Of a stretch of DNA of 64,000 nt, positions 48,291 to 57,937 are shown in pieces. Positions within the stretch are counted from its first letter, which is position 1; every line of letters begins with the position of its first letter. The stretch is from contig NZ_JAYKGK010000006.1 in the NCBI RefSeq assembly GCF_036860675.1, positions 1-64,000 on the forward strand. The letters run 5' to 3'. A model generated the notes under the pieces. The model was not told the DNA's origin, did no database searches, and saw nothing but the letters and a program-made list of their open reading frames with translations. A program made the translations under genes and the position numbers. Source of the DNA: Rosettibacter primus (lineage in GTDB: Bacteria; Bacteroidota; Ignavibacteria; Ignavibacteriales; Melioribacteraceae).

Positions 48291-50865
48291 CAGACAATCG
48301 AATTTTTGACCAATTATTTACATTATCTTCAACAATAAATTTTATTCCTTCATGGATTAAAAATGCATCATTGCTTTTTTCATCAGGAGCAACTTTTGCT
48401 GAGTATGCTGATTCTAACAAAATACCATAGTCAGTAGATTTTTCATGATTATATCGTGCAATTAAAATTATTAGCGAAATAATGAAGAAAGTAATGGAAA
48501 CAACTCCCGTATTAAATGCAATTTTTTGAAGATTTGTTTTTCTGGATAAAAAGTATACCCCTATTGAAGTTAAGAGTAAAAGATAAATTATAATTGTAAT
48601 AATAGCCCAACCATTCAATGATAATGAAGTAATTAATATTTCCCACCATTGAATAATAAATAATTTTGGCAATTCAGAAATCCTGTCAACTGTTCGTGCA
48701 TTGGCAATTTTCAAATTGTATGAAATATCCTCGTCACCCGGAGATATTTTAAGTGCCTTCTCATAATACAAAATTGCATAACCAAGTTTGCCTAAACGGA
48801 AGTAAGAATTTCCCATGTTGTAATAAAGAGCTGCACTTTCATATCCCTGAGCAATAATTTTTTGATATGTTTGTATTGCATCTTCAAATTTCTGTTCTTG
48901 ATAATATTTATTGCCTAACTTCATTAATTGTTCTGGAGGCTGCGAATATGCTTTACTGCTAAATATCAAGAATGAAAACAATAAAATTAATATTGAAAAA
49001 AGATTTGTTCTTTCTGATAATTTTTTGTCAACTGATTTTTTTGCTGCCATCAAACCTGAATCAAGATTTATAATAATACTTACAGCTTCTTCATAAAGTT
49101 CACCTGCTGAGGCAGAATTCATTCCTGAAGGTGCAAAACGAACAAATTCACATTTCTCCGAAACATTTTTTATTCGTGTAATCAATTCTTCTGAAATATT
49201 TTTTTGAGCAAGCATTTCAAGTGCTTTTTCAATTGTAAATTCTGATTTTTGAATACCTAATTTATCTTCAAGGTAACCATATAAAGCAAGTGATAACTCA
49301 GAATAAAATTCTGAAAGATTATTTTTATCCAGAGCTTGTTTTGCAATTTTCAACCGTTTCTTAGCAGCTTTTTCTGCTTTTTGATATTTCAACAATTGTA
49401 CATTACTATAAAGTTTTTCTTGTTTTTTTCTTATTCCTACTGCTGCAAAAAGAGCAATTAATGGCAGTGTAATTGAAATCCAGAACCATGGTTGAATTAA
49501 TGCACTTTCTTTTTTCTTCTCAAATTTAAAATCAGAAGTTTTTATATAACGAATGTCTTCACTAAGTAATTTTATATCTTCTTTAGAAAAATTACCTGCA
49601 ATTGGTTCATACTGCCCTTGACCTTTAATAACATTTATCTTAAATGAAGGAGAAGTTAATGTTACATACTTATGTGCAGCAGGATTAAAATATGAGAATT
49701 CAATTGGAGGAATTTCTTTTTCTCCAGAAGTCCGTGGCACAATTAGGTATTCAACAATTTTTTGCCCTGATATTACCGCTGTTTTATTAACATTATCATA
49801 AATTTTAGGTTCATATTTTTCAAAGCCTGCAGGCAATTGAACTTCGGGGAGCTTCAATAATTTTATGTTGCCTGAACCAGAGACAGTCATTCTAAGTGTA
49901 AAGCTCTCATTGGTCATAACTTTATTTTTGTCAACATCAACCTTAAAATTAAAATTTCCCACCGCACCATTAAATGATGATGGCACATTCGATGATGGTA
50001 AAGGTTCAACCTCAATTTTTAATGTGTTGGATTTTGCTAAGTATTCAATAGTTTCTGTCCTTCCAAAGAATGAATCATTGAAAAACTCATCAAATATATC
50101 ATTGCCGGTTCTTTTTCTTTTTACGATTACTGGAATATTCAATTCAAATGGTGTTACACTTAAAGTTCCAGTTTTAGTTGGAAAAAGTGCTACGCGTTTA
50201 ATTGTTGCTATACGATATCTTTCCCCTTTATACATCCCAATATCAAATGAAATTGTTTGAGAAGGTTCAATTTCTTCTGCCCAGAATCCTTGATATTGAG
50301 GCAGTTTGGTTATTTGTGGTGATGCAATATTTAATTTCGTATAAAGTTTATATGTAACTGTAATTTGCTCACCAATATATGCACGTGTTTTGCTTGCTTC
50401 TGCAACAATAAAAACATTTTTAGATAACTCATCTGAGGTTATACCATCACTTTCTTTTCTCTGCTGCGGTGTTCCTTTCACTACAAATATTTTCAAAGGG
50501 GCAGTTCTATAAGTTTTTCCATTATAATCTACAGAAGCTGAACCGATTGTAAATTCTCCTACATTAGTAGGCTGCAGTATATATGAAAATGTAAGCGAAG
50601 CAGATACTTTATTATTTATAATTTGCATGCTTGTTGATTGATTTGGACCGCTTAACACTCTAAAACCTTGAAATGAGGGTGGACGAAAATTGCTTAATCC
50701 ATTTATATCAGAACCATTAAAAGTAAAATAGACCTGAAAATGTTCATATTGCCCTACTGTTGTTTTATCAACAGTGGCATTAAAATCCTGTGCAAAAGAA
50801 TTGAAATATAATCCTGTGATAAATAAAATTAATATCAGAATAAATTTTTTATTGTTCACTTTCAT
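48244..50865 (-). CDS. batD: BatD-BatE fusion protein
   Basis: 873 residues. A signal peptide (1-25) is followed by BatD oxygen-tolerance domains (about 26-450), a membrane helix at about 457-478 and a helical cytoplasmic region to 610. Residues about 620-642 form a second signal-peptide-like segment (hydrophobic, ending KAYSQ), then TPR repeats (643-720), two or more membrane helices (about 741-803) and an SH3-like end (KIGWIPDDKF), the layout of BatE. The join therefore looks like fusion of two neighbouring genes. GGAGAG precedes the ATG. Confidence 0.88.
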   Translation of the reverse strand: MKVNNKKFILILILFITGLYFNSFAQDFNATVDKTTVGQYEHFQVYFTFNGSDINGLSNFRPPSFQGFRVLSGPNQSTSMQIINNKVSASLTFSYILQPTNVGEFTIGSASVDYNGKTYRTAPLKIFVVKGTPQQRKESDGITSDELSKNVFIVAEASKTRAYIGEQITVTYKLYTKLNIASPQITKLPQYQGFWAEEIEPSQTISFDIGMYKGERYRIATIKRVALFPTKTGTLSVTPFELNIPVIVKRKRTGNDIFDEFFNDSFFGRTETIEYLAKSNTLKIEVEPLPSSNVPSSFNGAVGNFNFKVDVDKNKVMTNESFTLRMTVSGSGNIKLLKLPEVQLPAGFEKYEPKIYDNVNKTAVISGQKIVEYLIVPRTSGEKEIPPIEFSYFNPAAHKYVTLTSPSFKINVIKGQGQYEPIAGNFSKEDIKLLSEDIRYIKTSDFKFEKKKESALIQPWFWISITLPLIALFAAVGIRKKQEKLYSNVQLLKYQKAEKAAKKRLKIAKQALDKNNLSEFYSELSLALYGYLEDKLGIQKSEFTIEKALEMLAQKNISEELITRIKNVSEKCEFVRFAPSGMNSASAGELYEEAVSIIINLDSGLMAAKKSVDKKLSERTNLFSILILLFSFLIFSSKAYSQPPEQLMKLGNKYYQEQKFEDAIQTYQKIIAQGYESAALYYNMGNSYFRLGKLGYAILYYEKALKISPGDEDISYNLKIANARTVDRISELPKLFIIQWWEILITSLSLNGWAIITIIIYLLLLTSIGVYFLSRKTNLQKIAFNTGVVSITFFIISLIILIARYNHEKSTDYGILLESAYSAKVAPDEKSNDAFLIHEGIKFIVEDNVNNWSKIRLSDGKIGWIPDDKFGKI

Positions 50866-50907
50866 AAATCATCTCTCCAGAATTTAAACCAAGATAAATT
50901 TTTTCAA

Positions 50908-51597
50908 TTACCAGTCTTTATCTACAACAACTGCTTTGCCTTTTATTTTTCTAAGTTTCTTTTGCAAATCCTGTTCATTATTTTTTAATGCTTCAAGAAT
51001 TCTTTGAGCATCTTCTTTTGTTATTTGATTTTTCTGCTGCTGCGACTGATTTTGTTTATTCTGTTCTTTATCCTGTTGATTTTGCTTATCCTGATTATTC
51101 CTATCCTGATTATTTTTTTTATCATCATTCTGTTTATTTTGATTTTTATCCTGATTCTTTTGATTTTGATTCTGTTTTTGTTTTAACATATTTAATGCAT
51201 AAGAAAGATTGTATTTTGTTTCTACATCATCTGGATTGAGCTTTAAAGCATTTTTATAAGCTTCAATACTTTCTTGATACTTTTGAGATTTTAATAAAGC
51301 ATTCCCGATATTATGAAAAACCTTAGCTTTATTTAATTTATCTTCTGTAAATGACAAAGCATTTTTATATGATTGAATCGCTTCATCATATCTGCCTTGT
51401 TTATAATAGGCATCTCCAAGATTAAAATGTCCCTGAAATAAATCCGGTTTCTTTTCCAAGCCTTTTTTGAAATTTACTTCTGCATCTGCAAATTTTCCTT
51501 CTTTATACAAATCAACACCATCATTAATTAAACTTCTATGGCTTTGAGCATTTACGGTCGTTATTAAAATCAAAAAAAATACAGTGAAATATTTCAT
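50908..51597 (-). CDS. batC: BatC-like TPR protein with Asn/Gln/Lys-rich linker
   Basis: 229 residues. Signal peptide at about 1-17 (ending NAQS), then three TPR units (GVDLYKEGKFADAEVNFKKG, GDAYYKQGRYDEAIQSYKNA, GNALLKSQKYQESIEAYKNA). About 142-190 is low-complexity Lys/Asn/Gln/Asp, followed by a helical, charged C-terminus. Overlaps the batB stop by four bases. Antisense frames in this linker encode repetitive peptides and are not genes. Confidence 0.87.
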   Translation of the reverse strand: MKYFTVFFLILITTVNAQSHRSLINDGVDLYKEGKFADAEVNFKKGLEKKPDLFQGHFNLGDAYYKQGRYDEAIQSYKNALSFTEDKLNKAKVFHNIGNALLKSQKYQESIEAYKNALKLNPDDVETKYNLSYALNMLKQKQNQNQKNQDKNQNKQNDDKKNNQDRNNQDKQNQQDKEQNKQNQSQQQKNQITKEDAQRILEALKNNEQDLQKKLRKIKGKAVVVDKDW

Positions 51598-52637
51598 TTT
51601 TGTTCACCTCTTAATTTTTCAAGCCTTGCAAGCCACGAAGATTTATTTGAAGATATGAAGAAATCAATAATCAATAACAAAATAGCAGGGAACAAGAAAT
51701 AGTAAAATCTATCTTCATATTCTGTAATTCTTTTGGAACCATATTCACTTTGTTCAATTTTAGCAAGGTCATTGTAAATAGCTTCAAGTTCATCTTCAGT
51801 GTTTGTACCACGATAATATTTACCATTACATTTTGATGTTATTTGTTTTAGAATTTCCTCATTCAGTCTTGTCAATACAATATTCCCTTGATTATCTTTT
51901 TTATAACCAACCTGTACACCTGCTTCATTATAAATTGGGATTGGAACTCCTGCTGGAGAACCAAATCCAATAGCATAAATAGCTACCTCTTTTGAATTTG
52001 CTTCATCAAGAACACTTTCTAATTCACCTTGATGGTCTTCTCCATCAGTTATAATTACAATTGCTTTTTTTGTACCATCATCGTATTTAAAAGATTTTAA
52101 TGCTAACTTGATAGCAGGAGCAATTGCTGTCCCAGGTTGGGGCACAGAATTTACATCAACTGCATTTAAGAATAAATTTGCTGCAGAATAATCTGATGTC
52201 AACGGTATTTGAACATAAGCCTCTCCTGCAAATACTATTAATCCAATCCTATCTCCTTTAAGTCTCTGAATTAATTTTGAAATTTCATACTTGGCTTTTT
52301 CGAGTCTGCTTGGCTTAATATCTTCAGCCAGCATACTTTTCGAAACATCAAGTAAAATATAAACATCAATTCCAATTTGTTTTACTTCTTCTATTTTAGT
52401 TCCAACCTGTGGATTTGCAAGAGCAATTAATATTAACATTAATGAGAATGTAAATAAAGCAAATTTAAGATGAGCTTTAGCATTGCTCTTTAATGGAAAT
52501 AAAATATTATGAAGTTTACTATCTGCAAATTTTTCTAAAATCTTATTGCGATTTTTTTGTAGATAAATATAAATAAGAATTAAACCAGGAATAATTAACA
52601 ACGCGTAAAGAAATTCTATGTTAGCGAACCTTATCAA
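51594..52637 (-). CDS. batB: BatB-like VWA membrane protein
   Basis: 347 residues from a TTG at 52637, with AAGGGG upstream; the protein start FANIEFLYALLIIP matches BatA, so no later start fits. Membrane helices flank a VWA domain whose MIDAS DVSKSMLAED (DxSxS) is intact, with LIVFAGEAYVQIPLTSD and ITDGEDHQG. Forms the Bat complex with BatA. Confidence 0.92.
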   Translation of the reverse strand: MIRFANIEFLYALLIIPGLILIYIYLQKNRNKILEKFADSKLHNILFPLKSNAKAHLKFALFTFSLMLILIALANPQVGTKIEEVKQIGIDVYILLDVSKSMLAEDIKPSRLEKAKYEISKLIQRLKGDRIGLIVFAGEAYVQIPLTSDYSAANLFLNAVDVNSVPQPGTAIAPAIKLALKSFKYDDGTKKAIVIITDGEDHQGELESVLDEANSKEVAIYAIGFGSPAGVPIPIYNEAGVQVGYKKDNQGNIVLTRLNEEILKQITSKCNGKYYRGTNTEDELEAIYNDLAKIEQSEYGSKRITEYEDRFYYFLFPAILLLIIDFFISSNKSSWLARLEKLRGEQK

Positions 52638-52655
52638 TTCAATTCCCCTTATTAA

Positions 52656-53651
52656 TCAAGGTAATTTTCTTAAATAGATTTTTGATAGACCAAATTCTGC
52701 AAATAATAAAATTAATCCACTTAATGCCCAGCCAAAATATAGTTCTTGGGCATGACGATATGACGTAACTTCAACTCTTGTTTTTTCAAGTTTATCAATC
52801 TCATCATATATTTCAACAAGTTTTCTACTGTTTGTAGCTCTGAAATATTTACCACCAGTAATGTTCGCAATTTGTTTCAATAAATTCTCATCAATTTCTA
52901 CTGGCACCATTTGATATCTCTTACCGAAAGGAGTTTGAAATGGATAAGGAGCTTCTCCTATAGTACCAACACCAACAGTGTAGATTCTAATTCCAAATTT
53001 TTGAGCTATTTGCGCTGCAGTAATTGGGTCAATTTCCCCTGCATTATTAACCCCGTCAGTTAAAAGAATCATAACCTTACTCTTTGATTGACTATCCTTC
53101 AATCTATTGACTCCATTTGCAATCGCATTACCTATAGCAGTTCCATCTTCTATCATACCACTGTAAATTTCTGAAAGAAGATTACGAAGCACAGAATAAT
53201 CAATTGTTAAAGGGCACTGAGTAAAACTTTCTCTAGAAAAAATAACAAGTCCAATTCTATCAGATGTTCTTCCTTTTATAAAATCATTTATAACCTTTTT
53301 GGCAGCTTCAAGACGATTTGGTTTAAAATCTTCTGCGAGCATACTACCCGAAATATCAAGAACCATAGCTATATCAATTCCTTCGGTGTAAATATTCTCT
53401 CCCGACGAGAAACTTTGTGGACGCGCAAATGCAATTATCAATAAAGCTAAAGATAATATTCTTAATATTATTGGCACATGAATTAATTTCTCTTTCAAAC
53501 TTTTGGGAACTTCTTCAAATAATTTTATAGAAGAAAAAATTGCAGAGGGAGTAATTTGTTTATTCTTTTTAATATACCAGTAATACATAAATGGCAAAAG
53601 CAACAAAAAATACAAAGCCCATGAATTAGCAAATTCAATGTTACTGAACAT
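52656..53651 (-). CDS. batA: BatA-like VWA membrane protein
   Basis: 331 residues. N-terminal membrane helices (about 12-25 and 60-78), a VWA domain with intact MIDAS DISGSMLAEDFKPNR and LLTDGVNNAGEIDP, and a C-terminal helix. Paralogous to batB, 18 bp downstream. Overlaps the end of the BatD-like gene upstream by 11 bp. Confidence 0.93.
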   Translation of the reverse strand: MFSNIEFANSWALYFLLLLPFMYYWYIKKNKQITPSAIFSSIKLFEEVPKSLKEKLIHVPIILRILSLALLIIAFARPQSFSSGENIYTEGIDIAMVLDISGSMLAEDFKPNRLEAAKKVINDFIKGRTSDRIGLVIFSRESFTQCPLTIDYSVLRNLLSEIYSGMIEDGTAIGNAIANGVNRLKDSQSKSKVMILLTDGVNNAGEIDPITAAQIAQKFGIRIYTVGVGTIGEAPYPFQTPFGKRYQMVPVEIDENLLKQIANITGGKYFRATNSRKLVEIYDEIDKLEKTRVEVTSYRHAQELYFGWALSGLILLFAEFGLSKIYLRKLP

Positions 53652-54618
53652 TTTGTACCTCTTCTTTCTCAGGCTCTATCTTTGGAATAGTATCATTTAC
53701 AATTTTAAATGCCTGGTTCATCATTTGTTCGTTTACGCTGGGCATTGGCTGAAATTTTGCAAACTTTACCATATCCGCATTATTAAAAAATTCATTAGCC
53801 AAATCAACAATGCATTTCCCATCTTCAAGATAACTTAAGCATGCTAAAATTTCTGATGAGGTCATTTCAAGTGCACGGAAGTTAAATCTATCTTCAAAAT
53901 ATTTTCTTATTATTTCTGTGATTTCTGAGTGATACTCTTTAATTAATCCTTGCTGCCATAATTTTTTTTGTTCAAGTTCTCTTAATGAATTTAATGCAAT
54001 TTCATGTGGTGGGATTAAAATTTCAGGTATTAATGCAGTTTTACTTTCTTTCTTTTTCTTTATGTATTTGAAAATAAAATAAGCAACAATCAAAAGTAAT
54101 ATTATTAACAGTACCAATAATATTATAAACAATAAATTTAAGGGTACTTTAACAGGTTCTTTCACATCACGAATATCCTTCTGTGGTTCAACCGGTAAAG
54201 TTTTTACAGTAATCTTTAGTGGATTTACAGAAATAAAACGTTTGCTGGTGTCATTTGCTGATTGATAATAAATTTTATATGAAGGTAATGTAACAACAGC
54301 AGAATCATATCTCGAAAAAATATAAACATGCTTTTCGATTATCTTATTGTTTTTTTCTTCTTTTGTTGATTTTAATTCTTTAATAAACTCAAGATTTTTT
54401 ATGCTATCCTTAACAGAAGGTAAAAATACTTTTATATTTTTTGTGTATGTAAGCTCGAGATTATATTTGATATAATCTCCAACTATGTAATCAGTGGTAT
54501 CTGTTGAAGCATTAACAGATATATTTTGAGCATTAATTGTAATGGCACTTGTAATTAAAATTATAAATGCAATTAGAATATTTTTTGAAATTATTTTTAG
54601 CATGGGATTAAAAATCAT
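53641..54618 (-). CDS. BatD-like membrane protein (DUF4381-like)
   Basis: About 325 residues from the ATG at 54618; the open frame begins at a TTG at 54636, and an ATG at 54603 would give a tidy signal peptide ending INAQ, so the start is uncertain. After the signal sequence comes a beta-rich extracytoplasmic domain (about 30-150), a strong membrane helix (LLFIILLVLLIILLLIVAYF) and a helical cytoplasmic part (LNSLRELEQKKLWQQGLIKE, TSSEILACLSYL). It lies between DUF58 and BatA genes, the usual place of this Bat-associated protein. Role unknown. Confidence 0.78.
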   Translation of the reverse strand: MIFNPMLKIISKNILIAFIILITSAITINAQNISVNASTDTTDYIVGDYIKYNLELTYTKNIKVFLPSVKDSIKNLEFIKELKSTKEEKNNKIIEKHVYIFSRYDSAVVTLPSYKIYYQSANDTSKRFISVNPLKITVKTLPVEPQKDIRDVKEPVKVPLNLLFIILLVLLIILLLIVAYFIFKYIKKKKESKTALIPEILIPPHEIALNSLRELEQKKLWQQGLIKEYHSEITEIIRKYFEDRFNFRALEMTSSEILACLSYLEDGKCIVDLANEFFNNADMVKFAKFQPMPSVNEQMMNQAFKIVNDTIPKIEPEKEEVQNVQ

Positions 54619-54639
54619 TTTAATAATCAAAAACAAAAA

Positions 54640-55533
54640 TTAATATCTTCTTTCACGCATTCTAAAAAAATCTACCAATGGTTTTACATAAGATTTTCCG
54701 GTTTGAATTTCTATAGAATCAAGTCTGGAGTTAACAAAAATAGATTTTCGATATTCTTCAATTCTTTTTAGTGTTTCATTAAAATTAATTTTAAAATCTT
54801 CATCATTTGTATCAATGTAACGATACTCTCCGGTTTCTGCATCAACAAATTTAATTAATCCAAAATCTGCTAATTCGATTTCTCTTTTATCTTTTATAAT
54901 TATGCCAATCAAATCATGTTTTTTGCCAACTATTCTTAATATTTTCTCATATCCAAAATCAAGAAAATCTGAGATTACAAAAGCAATTGCTCTTTTTTTA
55001 ATAGCATGATTAAAATATTCTAATGCTTCTCGTAAATTAGTTTGCTTTTTTATGGATTCTGTATTTTCAGGTAAATCAATTGAGAGAACTTCCCGAATTA
55101 TTCTCAATGCATGTGTTTTTCCTTTTTTGGGAGGAATAAATTTTTCAATTTTATCTGTAAATAAAATCAAACCAACTTTGTCATTATTTTTTAATGCAGA
55201 AAAAGCAAGAATGGCGCTCAATTCTGCAGCGATTTGCTGTTTTGTTTTATCTGAAGTTCCAAACATTAAAGAGCCACTCATATCTACAAGCAGCATAACA
55301 GTAAGTTCGCGCTCTTCCTCAAAAATCTTTACATACGGATGTCCAAATCGAGCTGTAACATTCCAATCAATTGTTCTGATGTCGTCGCCAATTTGATATT
55401 CGCGCACCTCAGAAAATTCCATTCCTCTTCCTTTAAAAACAGAATGATATTCTCCGGAAAATACTTCATTAACCAATCCGCGTGTGCGAATTTCAATTTG
55501 TTTTACCTGCTTAAGTAAATCTTTATTTAGCAT
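54640..55533 (-). CDS. DUF58 domain protein (VWA-like)
   Basis: 297 residues, with no signal or membrane segment. The family core GMEFSEVREYQIGDDIRTIDWNVTARFG is split here by position: GMEFSEVREYQ near 37, then DDIRTIDWN and VTARFGHPYVK. A VWA-like MIDAS-type motif LLVDMSGSLMFG follows near 85. It usually works with MoxR ATPases. Gap of 18 bp from moxR. Confidence 0.93.
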   Translation of the reverse strand: MLNKDLLKQVKQIEIRTRGLVNEVFSGEYHSVFKGRGMEFSEVREYQIGDDIRTIDWNVTARFGHPYVKIFEEERELTVMLLVDMSGSLMFGTSDKTKQQIAAELSAILAFSALKNNDKVGLILFTDKIEKFIPPKKGKTHALRIIREVLSIDLPENTESIKKQTNLREALEYFNHAIKKRAIAFVISDFLDFGYEKILRIVGKKHDLIGIIIKDKREIELADFGLIKFVDAETGEYRYIDTNDEDFKINFNETLKRIEEYRKSIFVNSRLDSIEIQTGKSYVKPLVDFFRMRERRY

Positions 55534-55551
55534 ATATTAGTAAGGATTTTA

Positions 55552-56535
55552 TTAAGGTACTTCTATGGTATTTAAAATTTTTGATATAATAGTTTCAGAA
55601 GTAATATCTTCAGCCTCTGCTTCGTAAGTTACTGCAATTCTGTGTCTTAATACATCTGCACAAATTGAACGAACATCTTCTGGAATTACATACCCGCGTC
55701 TTCTGATAAATGCCATTGCACGAGCTCCAAGAGCTAGATTAATTGTAGCTCGAGGTGATGCACCATAACTAATTAAGTCAGTTAATTCATTTAATCCATA
55801 TTCCTTTGGGTTACGAGTAGCAAATACAATATCAAGTATGTACTTCTCAATTTTTTCATCCATATAAATTTCATTAACTAATTTTCTTGCTCGCAATATA
55901 TCGTCAGGAGATATTACAGGTTTTAATTCTGGTAAACCATCCGTTGAATTTAATTTCATAATTTTTAATTCTTCTTCACGGGATGGATAAGTAATTTTAA
56001 CTTTCAACATGAATCTGTCGACCTGTGCTTCTGGAAGAGGATATGTTCCTTCCTGTTCTATTGGATTTTGAGTAGCAAGAACTAAAAAAGGTTCATCTAA
56101 TTTAAAAGTTGTATCGCTTATTGTAACTTGACGCTCCTGCATTGCTTCAAGTAATGCACTTTGAACTTTTGCAGGTGCACGGTTAATTTCATCAGCTAAA
56201 ATAAAGTTTGCAAAAATAGGACCCTTTTTAATAGTAAAGTTACCTTCTTTTTGATTATAGATAAGAGTGCCAATTAAATCTGCAGGTAATAAATCAGGAG
56301 TGAATTGAATTCTTTGAAACTTTGCTTTCATTGATGCAGCAAGTGATTTAATAGCCAAAGTTTTCGCAAGTCCTGGAACACCTTCAAGTAATATATGACC
56401 ATTACTTAATAATCCGATTACAAGGCGCTCCAGCATTTGTTTTTGTCCGACAATGACTTTACTTATTTCATTAAAAAGAATGTCAATAAACTCACTTTCA
56501 CGACGAATTTTTTCGTTGAGTGCTGTAATGTCCAA
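55552..56535 (-). CDS. MoxR-family AAA+ ATPase
   Basis: 327 residues starting at TTG (56535) with AGGAGAG 6 bp upstream, so the TTG is well supported. AAA+ motifs: VPGLAKTLAIKSLA (Walker A, variant with G-L-A-K-T), FILADEINRAPAKVQSALLEAMQE, LATQNPIEQEGTYPLPEAQ and RFMLKVKI. Family members act as chaperones for VWA-protein complexes. First gene of the Bat unit; 140 bp upstream to the rlmI gene presumably holds its promoter. Confidence 0.95.
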   Translation of the reverse strand: MDITALNEKIRRESEFIDILFNEISKVIVGQKQMLERLVIGLLSNGHILLEGVPGLAKTLAIKSLAASMKAKFQRIQFTPDLLPADLIGTLIYNQKEGNFTIKKGPIFANFILADEINRAPAKVQSALLEAMQERQVTISDTTFKLDEPFLVLATQNPIEQEGTYPLPEAQVDRFMLKVKITYPSREEELKIMKLNSTDGLPELKPVISPDDILRARKLVNEIYMDEKIEKYILDIVFATRNPKEYGLNELTDLISYGASPRATINLALGARAMAFIRRRGYVIPEDVRSICADVLRHRIAVTYEAEAEDITSETIISKILNTIEVP

Positions 56536-56675
56536 TTTGCTCTCCTCTATAATTTTGAAAAACTGTTTGCTTTTACAAAAGGGATTTTATAAAAGTTTCT
56601 CAATTAAGATTGAAGTACAATTTTTTGAAAAACAAATATAACAAATTGCAGTTGCAGATGAATCCTCCAGTAGAA

Positions 56676-57854
56676 TTAATTAATAATTCTTAAAGCAGCA
56701 AATTTTAAGTATACTGTCTCTTCCATTGAGAGCAAGACAGGATGGTCTAACGAAGCATTATTAAAATAAATTTGTTGAACTTCTCTATTAACCTTCAATG
56801 ATGCTTTTCTTAAAATATCAATAAATACTTCATCCTTTATATGATGTGAACATGAGGAAGTAAATAAAAAACCATCTTTATTTAATACTTGCATGGCAAG
56901 CCGATTTAATTTTTCATAACCTTTGACTGCAGTATGAATGCTCTTTTTATTTTTTGCAAATGCAGGCGGATCAACTATTACAACATCATACTTTTTATTT
57001 TTTTGAATACAATCCTCCAAAAAATCAAAAACATCTGCATCTACAAATTCTGATTCACAGGAAAAATTATTCAACTTAAAATTAAATTCTGCATTTTCAA
57101 TTTCTCTTTTTGAAGAATCTACAAATGTAACTGATTTAGCCCCCTGTTTTGCTGCATTCAAACCAAAACCACCAGCATTACAAAAACAATCAAGAACATT
57201 TTTATCTTTACAAAATTTACCGGCAAATATTCGATTGTCACATTGGTCAAAATAAAATCCAGTTTTATGAGATGAATAGAAATCAATTTTGTATTTAACT
57301 TCGCCATCAGAAATAATTTCTGGTGTAACTTCACCTTTATAAATCCTATCTTCTAATTCCAAACCCTCCAGTTGACGAAAATATTCTTCATTTTTTGTAA
57401 AAATATTTTTAGCAGAAAATTCATTTTGAAGAATTTCAATTATAGTCTGAATATTCTTTTCCATTCCAGCAGAATTTATTTGTAAAACATATGTGTCATT
57501 ATATTTATCTATAATTAACCCGGGCATAAAATCACTTTCACTAAAAACCATTCTGAATGAATTTCGATTAGGATAAACATTTTTTCTAAAATTATAAGCA
57601 GATATCAATCTTTTCTTGAACAACTCTTTAATATCAATTTCATTTTCTTTTGATAAAATTCTTACCGATATCAATGAATTTTTATTATAAAATCCTTGAG
57701 CCAAAAAATTTTTCTGCAAGTCATAAATTTTTACTAAATCACCATTTTGAGGATTACCTTCAACGGTTTGAATCTCATTGCTAAAAATCCACAGATGCCC
57801 CTGTTTAATTCTTTTATCTTCATTCTTTTTTAAAATTATTTCTGCCATGTTCAT
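56676..57854 (-). CDS. rlmI: 23S rRNA (cytosine-C5) methyltransferase, RlmI family
   Basis: 392 residues. N-terminal PUA-like domain (KNEDKRIKQGHLWIFSNEI), then a SAM-binding Rossmann domain: LDCFCNAGGFGLNAAKQGA, VDSSKREIEN, the catalytic DPPAFAKNKKSIH and SCSHHIKDE. It modifies C1962 of 23S rRNA in E. coli. Divergent from recQ, with 83 bp between. Confidence 0.9.
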   Translation of the reverse strand: MNMAEIILKKNEDKRIKQGHLWIFSNEIQTVEGNPQNGDLVKIYDLQKNFLAQGFYNKNSLISVRILSKENEIDIKELFKKRLISAYNFRKNVYPNRNSFRMVFSESDFMPGLIIDKYNDTYVLQINSAGMEKNIQTIIEILQNEFSAKNIFTKNEEYFRQLEGLELEDRIYKGEVTPEIISDGEVKYKIDFYSSHKTGFYFDQCDNRIFAGKFCKDKNVLDCFCNAGGFGLNAAKQGAKSVTFVDSSKREIENAEFNFKLNNFSCESEFVDADVFDFLEDCIQKNKKYDVVIVDPPAFAKNKKSIHTAVKGYEKLNRLAMQVLNKDGFLFTSSCSHHIKDEVFIDILRKASLKVNREVQQIYFNNASLDHPVLLSMEETVYLKFAALRIIN

Positions 57855-57937
57855 TTCATAACTTAATTTGATAATAAGTTAATTAGTTTCGGAAAACTTT
57901 TTTAATTTTCTAATCACTAAAAATAAATAATTAAAAA

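Noticed and set aside
50988..51239. Plus-strand frames opposite the BatC linker
   Set aside because: Their Phe/Leu/Ile/Asp-rich repeats are the mirror of the Lys/Asn/Gln-rich coding strand.
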